Shown here in pieces: positions 1-8,004 of a stretch of DNA of 44,681 nucleotides. This DNA is from Sedimenticola sp. (GTDB taxonomy: Bacteria > Pseudomonadota > Gammaproteobacteria > Chromatiales > Chromatiaceae). Within the stretch, counting starts at the first letter, position 1. Every line of letters begins with the position of its first letter. The notes beneath the pieces were generated by a model. It made no database searches, had not been told where the DNA came from, and saw only the letters and a list, made by a program, of their open reading frames with translations. The translations under genes and the position numbers were made by a program. The DNA lies in the NCBI GenBank assembly GCA_002869585.1, contig PKUO01000057.1:69555-114235 (forward strand), read 5' to 3'.

Positions 1-391
1 CAGCGACCTTCTTTTTAGTTACAGCCTTTTTCTTGGCTACACTCTTTTTCGCGGCGACCTTCTTTTTGGTAGCAGTCTTTTTCTTGGCTACACTCTTTTT
101 CGCAGCGACCTTCTTTTTGGTAGCAGCCTTTTTCTTGGCGACGCTCTTTTTCGCAGCGACCTTCTTTTTAGTTACAGCCTTTTTCTTGGCTACACTCTTT
201 TTCGCGGCGACCTTCTTTTTGGTAGCAGTCTTTTTCTTGGCTACTCTCTTCTTTACAGCAACTTTCTTTTTCGCGGCTGTTTTTTTAGAAACGGTTTTTT
301 TCTTGGTGGCGGGTGCCCTGCGAGCAGTTGTTTTTGCAGCAGTTACTTTTTTCTTGGTAGCCTTTTTTTTCGCGGCTTTTTTGACAACCAT
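1..391 (-). CDS. Lysine/alanine-rich histone H1-like (AlgP-like) DNA-binding protein, C-terminus outside window
   Basis: On the minus strand an ATG at 391-389 opens a frame that stays open to the window edge (130 codons). The protein starts [15 protein letters not shown] and then consists almost only of Lys, Ala, Val and Thr. From about residue 43 it is a 17-residue repeat of the type [18 protein letters not shown] ribosome-binding site (GGAGA) lies 7 nt before the ATG, which fixes the start. Bacterial proteins of this make-up (AlgP, HctB and other H1-like proteins) bind DNA non-specifically and compact it, and they often vary in repeat number. The nucleoid role is inferred from composition; no folded domain is visible. 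The end of the gene is not in the window. An AT-rich 245-bp spacer separates it from fthC, whose 3' end faces its promoter side. Confidence 0.75.
   Translation of the reverse strand, partial: MVVKKAAKKKATKKKVTAAKTTARRAPATKKKTVSKKTAAKKKVAVKKRVAKKKTATKKKVAAKKSVAKKKAVTKKKVAAKKSVAKKKAATKKKVAAKKSVAKKKTATKKKVAAKKSVAKKKAVTKKKVA
9..263. repeat. 51-bp in-frame tandem repeat inside the histone-like gene
   Basis: Five consecutive 51-bp units start at 9, 60, 111, 162 and 213, each opening with TTCTTTTT on the plus strand. A diverged unit follows at 264. Units differ at only a few positions, mainly GTA/GCA codon swaps, so they probably arose by recent tandem duplication. Because 51 is a multiple of three, unit gain or loss would keep the frame. 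The array may continue beyond position 1. Confidence 0.9.
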
Positions 392-636
392 TGCGTTTCT
401 CCATACTCAGTACGCGAAATTTAACAATGAGTATAATAAAGTAAAATAAAAAATCTAGTTAAATTAATGGTTTTCATTAAGATTTTATCTGTTTTTATAG
501 ATTTTTACCTTTCAAGGTAATTTTTCTAGAGAATATACTGAACGAAATAAGCTATTGATGTGTTTTGCTAATTTAAAGAATGTAGCATTGCGATTTGGGT
601 GTCAGGCATGTGCGGTAGTTATATGAATAACACGGA

Positions 637-1224
637 TCAACTGTAATAGATTTGCTTTTCAGTGATGACGCCATCAAGAGGCACATCCCATTTGTTTAGA
701 AATATATTCGCTGTCATCTGGCAATCGTGTGCATAACCAAATAGTTTCGGTCGGGGCATTGCCGTAATTTTCCTCATGAACGCAAATGTTCGATCGTAAT
801 AGCCACCTCCCATGCCAACCCTGCTTCCCTTCTTGTCAAATGCAACCAGCGGCAGCAGAACCAGATCCAGAGACCAGGCTTTTATGGGTGGATGGTATTT
901 TATGTCGGGTTCAGGTATTGCATAGCGATTTGGAATCAGTGGCTCACCAGGGATATAGCGTGAGAACCAGAGCTGATTCTGTGTGGTAGGTTGCAACACA
1001 GGGAGATAGATCTCTTTATTACATTCGATCGCGTGGTTCACTAAAGGCAACGGATCTAGTTCGCCATCGGTTGCGATGTATGCAGCAATGCGTTGCGCAG
1101 CGATGAATGGCGTGGAGTGGCGTGCATGCTGGCAGGCCTGTGCTGCATGCTGAGACTGTTCTGCGTGTGTTAGTGCGCGCCTTGCTTGTCGGGCACTACG
1201 CCTGATTTCGGCATTGTTGTTCAT
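637..1224 (-). CDS. fthC: 5-formyltetrahydrofolate cyclo-ligase
   Basis: This enzyme uses ATP to convert 5-formyl-THF to 5,10-methenyl-THF in cytosolic one-carbon metabolism. The 195-residue length fits the family. The glycine-rich signature GMGGGYYDR (near residue 140) and the preceding LVLLPLVAFD strand are typical of the phosphate-binding part of the active site, and the basic N-terminus RRSARQARRAL is also typical. The frame is open upstream to an ATG at 1257, but that ATG lies in the closing stem of 6S RNA with its GGAG only a few bases away, so MNNNAEIR at 1224 is preferred. It lies directly downstream of zapA and 6S RNA, as ygfA does in E. coli, and is probably expressed by read-through from the 6S transcript. 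The folate role agrees with the nearby glycine cleavage genes. Function is confident; the exact start is less so. Confidence 0.93.
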   Translation of the reverse strand: MNNNAEIRRSARQARRALTHAEQSQHAAQACQHARHSTPFIAAQRIAAYIATDGELDPLPLVNHAIECNKEIYLPVLQPTTQNQLWFSRYIPGEPLIPNRYAIPEPDIKYHPPIKAWSLDLVLLPLVAFDKKGSRVGMGGGYYDRTFAFMRKITAMPRPKLFGYAHDCQMTANIFLNKWDVPLDGVITEKQIYYS

Positions 1225-1252
1225 TGGTGGAGATTGGCGGGTTGAATAAGGA

Positions 1253-1438
1253 GGCATTCTCCGCTTGTGCCGTTGCTTATCGTCGTTCTTGAACCAGTAG
1301 GTTCAAGTGGGGACAGCAGGGGCGCATAAGGCTTTCCGCTTGATGCGGACATGCACACAGCACCGACTTTATGCCCCCGAGGTATAAATTAGGCTCAAGA
1401 AAATACCTGACTCGCTAACAAACACCGCAGAGAATGCC
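1253..1438 (-). ncRNA. ssrS: 6S RNA
   Basis: The zapA-fthC spacer encodes a roughly 186-nt RNA on the minus strand. Its ends pair: GGCATTCTC at 1438-1430 with GAGAATGCC at 1261-1253. The 3' half contains the hallmark TTGAACC...GGTTCAAG hairpin (plus strand 1289-1307), as in E. coli 6S RNA, and a long, loosely paired centre that would mimic an open promoter. A -10 hexamer TATAGT lies 6 nt before the 5' end. 6S RNA binds sigma70-RNA polymerase holoenzyme and down-tunes many promoters in stationary phase. The gene order zapA, ssrS, fthC is the conserved gammaproteobacterial arrangement. Ends are estimated from the pairing. Confidence 0.9.
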
Positions 1439-1443
1439 TATGA

Positions 1444-1449
1444 ACTATA
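1444..1449 (-). promoter_or_regulatory. Probable -10 box of the 6S RNA promoter
   Basis: On the minus strand TATAGT ends 5 bases before the G at 1438 where the closing stem of 6S RNA begins, which is the right spacing for a transcription start. The -35 region about 17 nt upstream is weak (CTTTAG-like). The box lies in the short spacer after the zapA stop codon at 1467. Confidence 0.5.
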
Positions 1450-1466
1450 GGCTAAACCTAAATTGA

Positions 1467-1781
1467 CTAAAGTTCCAGTTGATTGCTTTGGGTTAACGCA
1501 ATCTCAATCTTTTCCTGCATGCTGCGCAGACGCCGGTTGACGGCCTGCGAGCTGTTGTCTTTACGGTTTTTCTGGTCCAGCAGCTCATTGGCAAGGTTCA
1601 GCGCGGCCATGACGGCAATGCGGTCTGTACCTATTACCCTGCCACTACCGCGGATTTCACGCATTTTTTCATCGAGAAAACGTGCGGAGGCCACGAGACT
1701 GTCCTGCTCGCTCTCTTCGCAAGCAACCCGGTATTCTTTATCCAGTATGCGGACCGAGACAGGGATGAGGTTTTCGCTCAC
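1467..1781 (-). CDS. zapA: Cell division protein ZapA
   Basis: ZapA is a small cytosolic protein that bundles FtsZ filaments at the division ring. The 104-residue protein has the family layout: an N-terminal alpha/beta head beginning SVRILDKEYRVAC, the segment RFLDEKMREIR, then the conserved DRIAVMAALNLANELL helix, and a C-terminal coiled coil (about residues 70-100) used for dimer and tetramer formation. The ATG overlaps the stop of the upstream zapB-like gene by 4 nt (ATGA), so the two are translationally coupled. The 6S RNA gene follows on the same strand. Length, sequence and location all agree with the call. Confidence 0.93.
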   Translation of the reverse strand: MSENLIPVSVRILDKEYRVACEESEQDSLVASARFLDEKMREIRGSGRVIGTDRIAVMAALNLANELLDQKNRKDNSSQAVNRRLRSMQEKIEIALTQSNQLEL

Positions 1782-2011
1782 GAGTGACCTTCCATTGATT
1801 TCAATCGACTGATCATAGATTCGACACGGGTTCTGGCCATTTCTGTTTTCTCGATCAAATCGGCCCTCTCCGCCATCAGGCTATCCTGTCTGGTGCGTAG
1901 GGAGCTGTTTTCCTCTTTGAGCAGGGATACGGTGCGGATCAGTTCATCCACCCGCACCTCCAGTCGTTTGAGGTCGAGATCAGTCAGAGCTGTTTGGTCT
2001 TCAGTGTTCAT
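1778..2011 (-). CDS. ZapB-like small coiled-coil protein (TIGR02449 type)
   Basis: The protein has about 77 residues and is almost entirely a heptad-patterned coiled coil, with core segment DLKRLEVRVDELIRTVSLLKEENSSLR and a second half ending MISRLKSMEGHS. Small proteins of this type directly upstream of zapA in gammaproteobacteria are described as ZapB-like; a role at the division ring is inferred from that neighbour and the fold. It overlaps zapA by 4 nt. The frame is open further upstream to a TTG at 2047; ATGs at 2017 and 2011 are both possible and neither has a strong ribosome-binding site. The promoter must lie in the roughly 130-bp divergent gap shared with the UPF0149 gene on plus. 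Confidence 0.8.
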   Translation of the reverse strand: MNTEDQTALTDLDLKRLEVRVDELIRTVSLLKEENSSLRTRQDSLMAERADLIEKTEMARTRVESMISRLKSMEGHS

Positions 2012-2141
2012 AGCCATCAATATAGAGTGAGCCAAGGTACGGGTCAACGGTAATGAGAGCGTGTTATTATATTTTTATCTGGGTGAGCCAGGCAGATGCC
2101 TAAACCGCTCTAACAATTCTATCAAAAAATCAGAGTATTCT

Positions 2142-2696
2142 ATGTCTGAACTTTCACTAAACTATGAGCGGGTGGAGCGTCAGTTGGCATCCGCGGATGT
2201 CGAGAGTAGCGGGGCGGAGGTACACGGTGTGCTGTGTGGTTTGCTCTGTTGCGGGCGCAGTGATGCCCTGTCGCTCTGGTATCGTGAATTGCTGCCAGAC
2301 GCCGCCGATAGCGACCTGCTGGCCCGGGAGTGCGAGGCGTCCCTGCGCCAGCTCTACAATGAAACCAAAGAGGCGATCGATGGCCCCGGTCTGGGTTTTA
2401 CACCCTTTCTTCCAGATGAAGAGAAGTCCCAGAAACTGCGCGCCGCAGCGGTTTCAGAGTGGTGTCAGGGTTTTCTCTACGGTGTTGGACTGGCGGAGAT
2501 ATCAGCGCAACGCCAGCTGTCGGCCGAGACCCAGGAGGCCCTGCATGACTTCAGTGAAATCACGCGAATGGATTTGGATGCCCTTGCCGGTGAAGATAGT
2601 GATGAGGATGCGCTGATCGAAATAACGGAATTTTTATGGGTGGCGGCAATGCTGGTGCACTCAGACCTGGTGAAAGACCCAACGGAACGCTCATGA
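2142..2696 (+). CDS. UPF0149 family protein (YgfB-like)
   Basis: This 184-residue acidic protein has the UPF0149 layout: an early VHGVLCGLLCCG segment (residues 25-37), a middle GLGFTPFLPDEE loop, the WCQGFLYGVGL helix, and an acidic C-terminus. The family has an all-helical fold. YgfB in Pseudomonas is reported as a regulator acting on the alpA-ampDh3 lysis/beta-lactam pathway, but whether that applies here is unknown. The ATG at 2142 is chosen because similarity begins there; upstream codons show no family features. Its stop overlaps the pepP ATG by 4 nt, and it heads the operon with pepP, ubiH and ubiI in the same order as in E. coli. Confidence 0.88.
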   Translation: MSELSLNYERVERQLASADVESSGAEVHGVLCGLLCCGRSDALSLWYRELLPDAADSDLLARECEASLRQLYNETKEAIDGPGLGFTPFLPDEEKSQKLRAAAVSEWCQGFLYGVGLAEISAQRQLSAETQEALHDFSEITRMDLDALAGEDSDEDALIEITEFLWVAAMLVHSDLVKDPTERS

Positions 2697-4000
2697 CAGT
2701 CAATGAATACAAACGCCGTCGACGCCAGTTGATGAGAATGATGGGGCCGGAAAGTATCGCTATTCTGCCCACCGCGCCTGTGGCGAAACGCAACCGGGAC
2801 GTCGACTATCACTTTCGCCCCGACAGTGATTTTTACTACATGACCGGTTTTCCTGAGCCGGAAGCGGTGGCGGTGCTGATACCTGACCGCAAGCATGCCG
2901 AATATGTGCTGTTCTGCCGCGAGCGTGATCCGGAGCGCGAGATGTGGGACGGGGCGCGAGCTGGGCAGGAAGGGGCTGCGGAGATCTACGGCGCGGATGA
3001 TTCGTTTCCGATTGGTGATCTGGACGATATCCTGCCGCGCATGCTGGAGCAGTGCCAGCGGGTATTCTACGCCATGGGCTGCAACCCCGATCTCGACAAG
3101 CGCATGTCGGAATGGATCAACAGCATACGCAACAAGTCCAGAACGGGAGTGACCGGTCCGCTCGAGTTTATCGCCGTGGATCACTACCTGCACGACATGC
3201 GTCTTTACAAGAGCCGTTCCGAGATCAAGACCATGCGCACTGCCGCGAAGATATCGGCGGATGCCCACAAACGCGCGATGCAACTCTGCAGCCCTGGGGT
3301 GAAAGAGTGGCAGGTCGAAGCGGAATTCAATCACGCCTGCCAGATGAAGGGGGCGCGGTTTCAGGCCTATTCCCCCATTGTTGGCGGCGGCGCCAATGGT
3401 TGTGTGCTGCACTATATCGAGAATCAGGATGAGCTCAGGGATGGCGATCTGCTGCTGGTCGATGCCGGTTGCGAGTACGGCTACTATGCCTCGGATATCA
3501 CCCGCACCTATCCGGTCAACGGTAAGTTTTCCGATGAGCAGAAGGCGCTTTACCAACTGGTGCTGAAGGCCCAGGAGGCGGCCATTGAGAAGGTCCGGCC
3601 AGGCAATCACTGGAACGATCCCCATGATGCGGCGGTCAAGGTGATCACCAAGGGCCTGATCGATTTGGGGCTGTTGAAAGGGCGTCTGCCAAGCCTGATC
3701 AAAAGTGAGGCCTACAAGAAATTCTACATGCACCGCACCTGCCACTGGCTCGGGATGGATGTGCATGATGTCGGTGACTACAAGGTAGATGGCGCCTGGC
3801 GTCTGCTGGAGCCGGGTATGGTGTTGACCGTTGAGCCGGGAATTTATATCCCCAGTGGCAGTAAGGGGGTTGCCAAAAAGTGGTGGAATATCGGTATTCG
3901 CATCGAGGATGATGTGGTGGTCACCAAAGATGGCCGGGATGTACTGAGTAAGGATGCTCCCAAAGCGGTGGACGAGATTGAGGCGTTAATGGCGCGTTGA
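2693..4000 (+). CDS. pepP: Xaa-Pro aminopeptidase (aminopeptidase P)
   Basis: Removes N-terminal residues before proline; a cytosolic, Mn-dependent M24 metallopeptidase. The 435-residue length matches PepP. An N-terminal domain (to about residue 175; motif DSDFYYMTGFPEP) precedes the pita-bread catalytic domain. Metal ligands are recognisable in order: the Asp pair in LVDAGCEYGYYASDITRTYP, the His in HRTCHWLGMDVHDVG, and the two Glu residues in TVEPGIYI and GIRIEDD. The ATG at 2693 overlaps the UPF0149 stop by 4 nt and begins MTVNEYKRRR, the usual PepP start. It is followed by ubiH after 57 bp. Complete, no defects seen. Confidence 0.95.
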   Translation: MTVNEYKRRRRQLMRMMGPESIAILPTAPVAKRNRDVDYHFRPDSDFYYMTGFPEPEAVAVLIPDRKHAEYVLFCRERDPEREMWDGARAGQEGAAEIYGADDSFPIGDLDDILPRMLEQCQRVFYAMGCNPDLDKRMSEWINSIRNKSRTGVTGPLEFIAVDHYLHDMRLYKSRSEIKTMRTAAKISADAHKRAMQLCSPGVKEWQVEAEFNHACQMKGARFQAYSPIVGGGANGCVLHYIENQDELRDGDLLLVDAGCEYGYYASDITRTYPVNGKFSDEQKALYQLVLKAQEAAIEKVRPGNHWNDPHDAAVKVITKGLIDLGLLKGRLPSLIKSEAYKKFYMHRTCHWLGMDVHDVGDYKVDGAWRLLEPGMVLTVEPGIYIPSGSKGVAKKWWNIGIRIEDDVVVTKDGRDVLSKDAPKAVDEIEALMAR

Positions 4001-4057
4001 GTCGTTGGCGTTAGTGCGGGCATCCTGTCCGTTTATCGAGCCGGGGCGAACCTGAGC

Positions 4058-5281
4058 ATGAACAGTGAATACGATCTGATTGTGGTGGGTGGTGGCATGG
4101 TCGGCGCCAGTCTTGCCCGTGCGCTCACCGGCTGCGGTCTGCGCATTGCCGTTATCGAGGCCACACCATCCCAGGGCGATCAGCAGCCGAGCTATGACGA
4201 TCGGGCGATTGCGCTGGCCTATGGCACCCGGACGATTCTGCAGGGCATAGGTGTATGGGATGCACTGTCTGCCGAGGCGGAGCCGATCCGCCAAATACAT
4301 GTTTCGGATCGGGGGCATTTTGGCTTTACCCGCCTGGATCACAAAGACCACGCTATCGATGCCCTCGGTTATGTGGCAACCGGACACGAACTGGGCAAGG
4401 CGCTGTTTGCCGGTTTGGAACAGTTGCCTCATGTCACTCTCTACTGCCCGGCAAAACTGACCGCCTTCAGCCTGGATGCAGCGCGCGCCAGGGTGGAGCT
4501 GGAGTGCCAGGGTGAAGCCCTGTCGATCAGCGCCCGGCTGCTGGTGGCGGCGGACGGAGCCCGCTCCATGGTACGCGAACAGCTGGGTATCGAGGTGCGG
4601 GAATGGGCCTACGGCCAGACTGCGGTAATCAGCAATCTGATACCCGGCACTGAACCTCAGGGTGTCGCCTTCGAGCGCTTTACCGATGCCGGACCCATGG
4701 CCATGCTGCCGCTGACCGAGGGGCGTTACGGTCTGGTGTGGACGATCAGTGATGAAGATGTGGAGCATATCACCGCACTCACGGACAAGCAGTTTATCAA
4801 CCAGGTTCAGGAACGCTTTGGTTATCGCCTCGGTCGCTTCAGGCGCGCCGGGGTGCGATCGGTCTATCCCCTCAAGCTGTTGCAGGCGAAAGAACATATA
4901 AGGCCCCGTGTCGCGCTGATCGGCAACGCCGCCCACGCGGTGCATCCGATAACCGGGCAGGGCTTTAACCTGGGCATACGCGATGTAGCGGTGCTGGCCG
5001 ATGTGTTGGCGGAAGCGAATCGTGCGCAGGCCGATATCGGCTCGCTGGCGGTGCTGGAAAAATATGCCAACTGGCGCAAACGCGATCAGCAGGCGGTGGC
5101 GATGATGACCGATGGCCTGGTGCGGCTGTTTACCAATCCGCTGCTGCCGGTCGGTGTGCTGCGCAACCTGGGCATGTTGGCGCTGGATATGACGCCACCG
5201 CTCAAACGGTTTGTCACCCGCCAGTTCATGGGGCTGAACGGCCGCCTGCCAAGATTATCGAGGGGTTTGCCACTTGACTGA
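4058..5281 (+). CDS. ubiH: 2-octaprenyl-6-methoxyphenol hydroxylase (UbiH)
   Basis: FAD-dependent monooxygenase adding a ring hydroxyl group during aerobic ubiquinone synthesis; membrane-associated. The 407-residue protein starts with the Rossmann motif VVGGGMVGASLARAL (residues 9-23) and an acidic end of the second strand (VIEA). It contains the DG motif (LLVAADGARSMVR, about residue 163) and the second FAD motif GNAAHAVHPITGQGFNLG (about residue 289). These are the landmarks of the UbiH/UbiF/COQ6 family. UbiH is chosen over its paralogues because it lies between pepP and ubiI, as in E. coli. The C-terminus overlaps the TTG start of the next gene by 8 bp, implying coupled translation. Confidence 0.92.
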   Translation: MNSEYDLIVVGGGMVGASLARALTGCGLRIAVIEATPSQGDQQPSYDDRAIALAYGTRTILQGIGVWDALSAEAEPIRQIHVSDRGHFGFTRLDHKDHAIDALGYVATGHELGKALFAGLEQLPHVTLYCPAKLTAFSLDAARARVELECQGEALSISARLLVAADGARSMVREQLGIEVREWAYGQTAVISNLIPGTEPQGVAFERFTDAGPMAMLPLTEGRYGLVWTISDEDVEHITALTDKQFINQVQERFGYRLGRFRRAGVRSVYPLKLLQAKEHIRPRVALIGNAAHAVHPITGQGFNLGIRDVAVLADVLAEANRAQADIGSLAVLEKYANWRKRDQQAVAMMTDGLVRLFTNPLLPVGVLRNLGMLALDMTPPLKRFVTRQFMGLNGRLPRLSRGLPLD

Positions 5282-6506
5282 ACAGACTGATTTGATCACA
5301 TGCGATGTGCTGGTCGCCGGTGGCGGCATGGTTGGCTCGGCCCTGGCCTGCGCCTTGGCGGAACAGCAGTTCAAGGTGGTGGTGGTGGAGCTGCGAGAGC
5401 CGGCTGCCAGCTGGCCGGTCGATGAGGTGGATCTGCGGGTTTCGGCACTCACCCGCGCCTCGGAGATGATCCTGCGCAACCTCGGCGTCTGGGAACGCAT
5501 GGCGGAGTTGCGGGTCAGTCCCTATCGCGAGATGCAGGTCTGGGATAGCTGCGGTCGCGGCACAATCCACTTTGATGCGGCGCAGATCGGTGAACCTGAT
5601 CTGGGGCATATCGTCGAAAACCGGGCCACCCAGCTGGCGCTCTGGGAGAGGCTCGGGGCCTTGGGTCATGTGCAGCGTATCTGCCCGGATGCAATCAGCA
5701 CCCTGGAAGCGGCGGAATCGGGTTGCCAGATCACTCTGGAGAGTGGCAGGAGAATATCCGCCAGTCTGGTGGTCGGTGCCGAGGGCGCCAGTTCACCGGT
5801 TCGGGATATGGCAGGCATCAGCTCCAGCGGCTGGGCCTATGACCAGCATGCGATTGTAGCCACCGTCTGGCCGGAAAGGCACCACGGCGAAGTGGCTCGG
5901 CAGCGCTTTATGCCGAACGGCCCGCTGGCGTTGCTGCCCATTGATGACGGGCGTTGTTCGATTGTCTGGTCCACCTCTCCCCAGGAGGCCGAGCGGTTGC
6001 TTGCGCTGGATGATGACAGTTTCTGTGAGGCGCTGGGTATCGCCAGCGAACAGGTGCTGGGCCGAATCACCCGCGTTGGTCCGCGGGCGGCGTTTCCGCT
6101 GCGACTGCGCAATGCCGATCACTATGTGAAACCGGGACTGGCCCTGGTGGGCGATGCCGCGCATGGCATCCATCCACTGGCCGGGCAGGGGGTGAATTTG
6201 GGTTTTCTCGACGCCGCCACCCTGGTGGATGTGCTGGTCGATGCACGACAGCATGGCAGGGCACTGGGTTCACTGGCCTGCCTGCGCCGCTATGAACGCG
6301 CCAGAAAGGGGGCGGATGTGGCTATGCTGGGTGCCATGGATGCCTTTAAGCGCCTGTTCAGCAATGAAAATAGGCCGTTGGCGCTGTTGCGCAACCTGGC
6401 GCTGAATCTGGCGGATGCCTCGGGGCCACTCAAGTTGCTGGTGATCAAACGCGCCCTGGGTTTGCTGGGAGAACTGCCCAGTCTGGCCCGTCGCGGCTCT
6501 CGCTAG
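5274..6506 (+). CDS. ubiI: UbiH/UbiF/VisC family hydroxylase, probably 2-octaprenylphenol hydroxylase (UbiI)
   Basis: Second FAD monooxygenase of the ubiquinone pathway, 410 residues, paralogous to the preceding gene. It has the N-terminal VAGGGMVGSALACAL nucleotide motif (residues 15-29), the DG-equivalent LVVGAEGASSPVRD, and GDAAHGIHPLAGQGVNLGFLD near residue 290. UbiI introduces the C5 hydroxyl group. The assignment rests on synteny (E. coli pepP, ubiH, ubiI/visC); UbiF or another regioselectivity cannot be excluded from sequence alone. The best start is the TTG at 5274, inside the end of ubiH. The gene ends 17 bp before the promoter of the glycine cleavage operon. Confidence 0.88.
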   Translation: MTEQTDLITCDVLVAGGGMVGSALACALAEQQFKVVVVELREPAASWPVDEVDLRVSALTRASEMILRNLGVWERMAELRVSPYREMQVWDSCGRGTIHFDAAQIGEPDLGHIVENRATQLALWERLGALGHVQRICPDAISTLEAAESGCQITLESGRRISASLVVGAEGASSPVRDMAGISSSGWAYDQHAIVATVWPERHHGEVARQRFMPNGPLALLPIDDGRCSIVWSTSPQEAERLLALDDDSFCEALGIASEQVLGRITRVGPRAAFPLRLRNADHYVKPGLALVGDAAHGIHPLAGQGVNLGFLDAATLVDVLVDARQHGRALGSLACLRRYERARKGADVAMLGAMDAFKRLFSNENRPLALLRNLALNLADASGPLKLLVIKRALGLLGELPSLARRGSR

Positions 6507-6523
6507 CCGGCAATAATCTTCGC

Positions 6524-6552
6524 TTGGCTTTCTGTTTTCAGAACGGTATAGT
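6524..6552 (+). promoter_or_regulatory. Sigma70-type promoter of the gcv operon
   Basis: TTGGCT (6524-6529) and TATAGT (6547-6552) are separated by exactly 17 bp. They sit just upstream of the first glycine aptamer, so transcription would begin near 6559, about 12 nt before the aptamer. No other good promoter is seen between ubiI and the riboswitch. Confidence 0.65.
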
Positions 6553-6567
6553 CAAAAATTCGACCAG

Positions 6568-6779
6568 AAACTCTGTGGGAGAGGCCGGCCCCAAGCCGGC
6601 GCCGAAGGCGCAAACCGTCCGGAATCGCTCAGGCAAAAGGACCGCAGAGTAGGGGAATTGTTTTCCTTAGGTCGACTCTGGAGAGCGGTCTCGGTACAGA
6701 TGTACTGGACCCACCGATGGGGCAGAGGCAGGAATCAGGGTCTGATTCCGCTTCAAACTCTCAGGTTTTGGACAGAGGG
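6568..6779 (+). promoter_or_regulatory. Tandem glycine riboswitch
   Basis: Two glycine aptamers lie in the gcvT leader. Aptamer 1 spans about 6571-6649 and is closed by CTCTG with CAGAG. It carries the GGAGAGG-like entry after P1 and the AATCGCTCAGGCAAAAGGACC core on the 3' side. Aptamer 2 spans about 6676-6777, also closed by CTCTG/CAGAG, with CTGGAGAG and CTCTCAGGTTTTGGACAGAG. The short AT-containing linker (6650-6675) is typical. Glycine riboswitches of this type are ON switches that let gcv genes be made when glycine is plentiful. The downstream terminator fits that logic. Confidence 0.93.
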
Positions 6780-6818
6780 GCGGCGCGGGGCAAGTACGTC
6801 CTGCGCCGCCCTTTTTTT
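6778..6818 (+). terminator. Rho-independent terminator, expression platform of the glycine riboswitch
   Basis: GGGCGGCGC (6778-6786) pairs perfectly with GCGCCGCCC (6803-6811), followed by seven T (6812-6818). The 5' arm begins at the 3' edge of the aptamer-2 closing stem, so ligand-stabilised P1 and the terminator compete for space. It lies 36 bp before the gcvT start and has no gene before it other than the riboswitch leader. Confidence 0.9.
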
Positions 6819-6853
6819 GTATATGGATTTGCCAAAGACTTTGGGGAGCGCTC

Positions 6854-7945
6854 ATGGGAAACAGAACAGTTCTATACGATGCCCACAATGAAATGGGGGC
6901 GCGTATCGTCCCCTTCGGCGGTTGGGATATGCCTCTGCACTACGGCTCCCAGCTCGAGGAACACCACGTTGTGCGCCGCGATGCCGGCATGTTTGATGTC
7001 TGTCATATGACCGTTGTCGATCTGACTGGTGCGGGGGCGCGTGAGTTTTTGCGCTACCTGCTGGCCAATGACGTGGCGCGCCTGAAAGAGCCCGGCAAGG
7101 CGCTCTACAGTTGCATGCTCAATCAGCAGGGCGGTGTGATCGATGACCTGATCGTCTATTTCATGGGTGATGAGTGGTTCCGCATGGTGGTCAATGCCGC
7201 AACCACGGAGAAGGATCTGGCCTGGATCAACCAGCAGGCGGGGGCCTTTGAGGTCGAGGTGAAAGCCCGCAAGGATCTGGCGATGATCGCCGTTCAGGGG
7301 CCGAATGCCCTGACAAAGGCGATACCCCTGCTGCCGAAGGCAATGCAGGAGGCCGTGGGCGAACTGGGCGTGTTCAAGGCCGCCAGTCATGCGGATTGGT
7401 TCGTTGCCCGGACCGGCTATACTGGTGAGGATGGCTTCGAGGTGATGCTGCCCGCGACCGATGCGGTGGCGCTGTGGAAGGGTCTGGCCGCTGCCGGTGT
7501 CGCGCCCTGCGGGCTGGGCGCGCGCGATACCCTGCGTCTGGAGGCGGGTATGAATCTGTATGGCTCGGACATGGACGAGACGATTTCTCCCCTGGAAGCC
7601 GGTCTCAACTGGACCATCGCCTGGGAACCTGCCGATCGTGCCTTTATCGGCAGAGAACCGCTGGAGGCGAAACGAGGCGATCAGGCAAATCGCCGGTTTG
7701 TCGGCCTGGTCTTGCTTGATCGCGGTGTTTTACGCGATCATCTCAAGTTGTTTTCCGGCGATCAGGCGATCGGTGAGATCACCTCGGGGGGATTCTCGCC
7801 AACGCTCGAAAAGTCCATCGCTCTGGCCCGGGTCAGTCAGCAGACCGGTGACAGCTGTGAGGTCGAGATCCGCGGCAAGCGCCTGAAAGCCAGGGTGGTC
7901 AAGCCACCCTTCGTCCGGCATGGCAAGGCCCTGGTAGAGATTTAA
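6854..7945 (+). CDS. gcvT: Glycine cleavage system T protein (aminomethyltransferase)
   Basis: Transfers the aminomethyl carbon from lipoylated GcvH to tetrahydrofolate, releasing ammonia. The 363-residue protein is of standard length. It starts with [23 protein letters not shown], the conserved N-terminus, and contains [23 protein letters not shown] and the [18 protein letters not shown] folate-site region including the conserved Asp in the GARDTLRLE motif. GGGGAG 8 nt before the ATG supports the start. It is the first gene behind the glycine riboswitch and its terminator, so its level should rise with glycine. gcvH follows after 59 bp. Confidence 0.96.
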   Translation: MGNRTVLYDAHNEMGARIVPFGGWDMPLHYGSQLEEHHVVRRDAGMFDVCHMTVVDLTGAGAREFLRYLLANDVARLKEPGKALYSCMLNQQGGVIDDLIVYFMGDEWFRMVVNAATTEKDLAWINQQAGAFEVEVKARKDLAMIAVQGPNALTKAIPLLPKAMQEAVGELGVFKAASHADWFVARTGYTGEDGFEVMLPATDAVALWKGLAAAGVAPCGLGARDTLRLEAGMNLYGSDMDETISPLEAGLNWTIAWEPADRAFIGREPLEAKRGDQANRRFVGLVLLDRGVLRDHLKLFSGDQAIGEITSGGFSPTLEKSIALARVSQQTGDSCEVEIRGKRLKARVVKPPFVRHGKALVEI

Positions 7946-8004
7946 TCCGCGTGTGTCCCTAAGCATGCGCCGTTTATGAAAATGCAAGATAAGGAACCTA
8001 GACA

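Noticed and set aside
2477-3766. A 429-codon open frame on the minus strand across pepP
   Set aside because: It is antisense to the well-supported UPF0149 and pepP genes, has low-complexity His/Arg-rich content and no ribosome-binding site.
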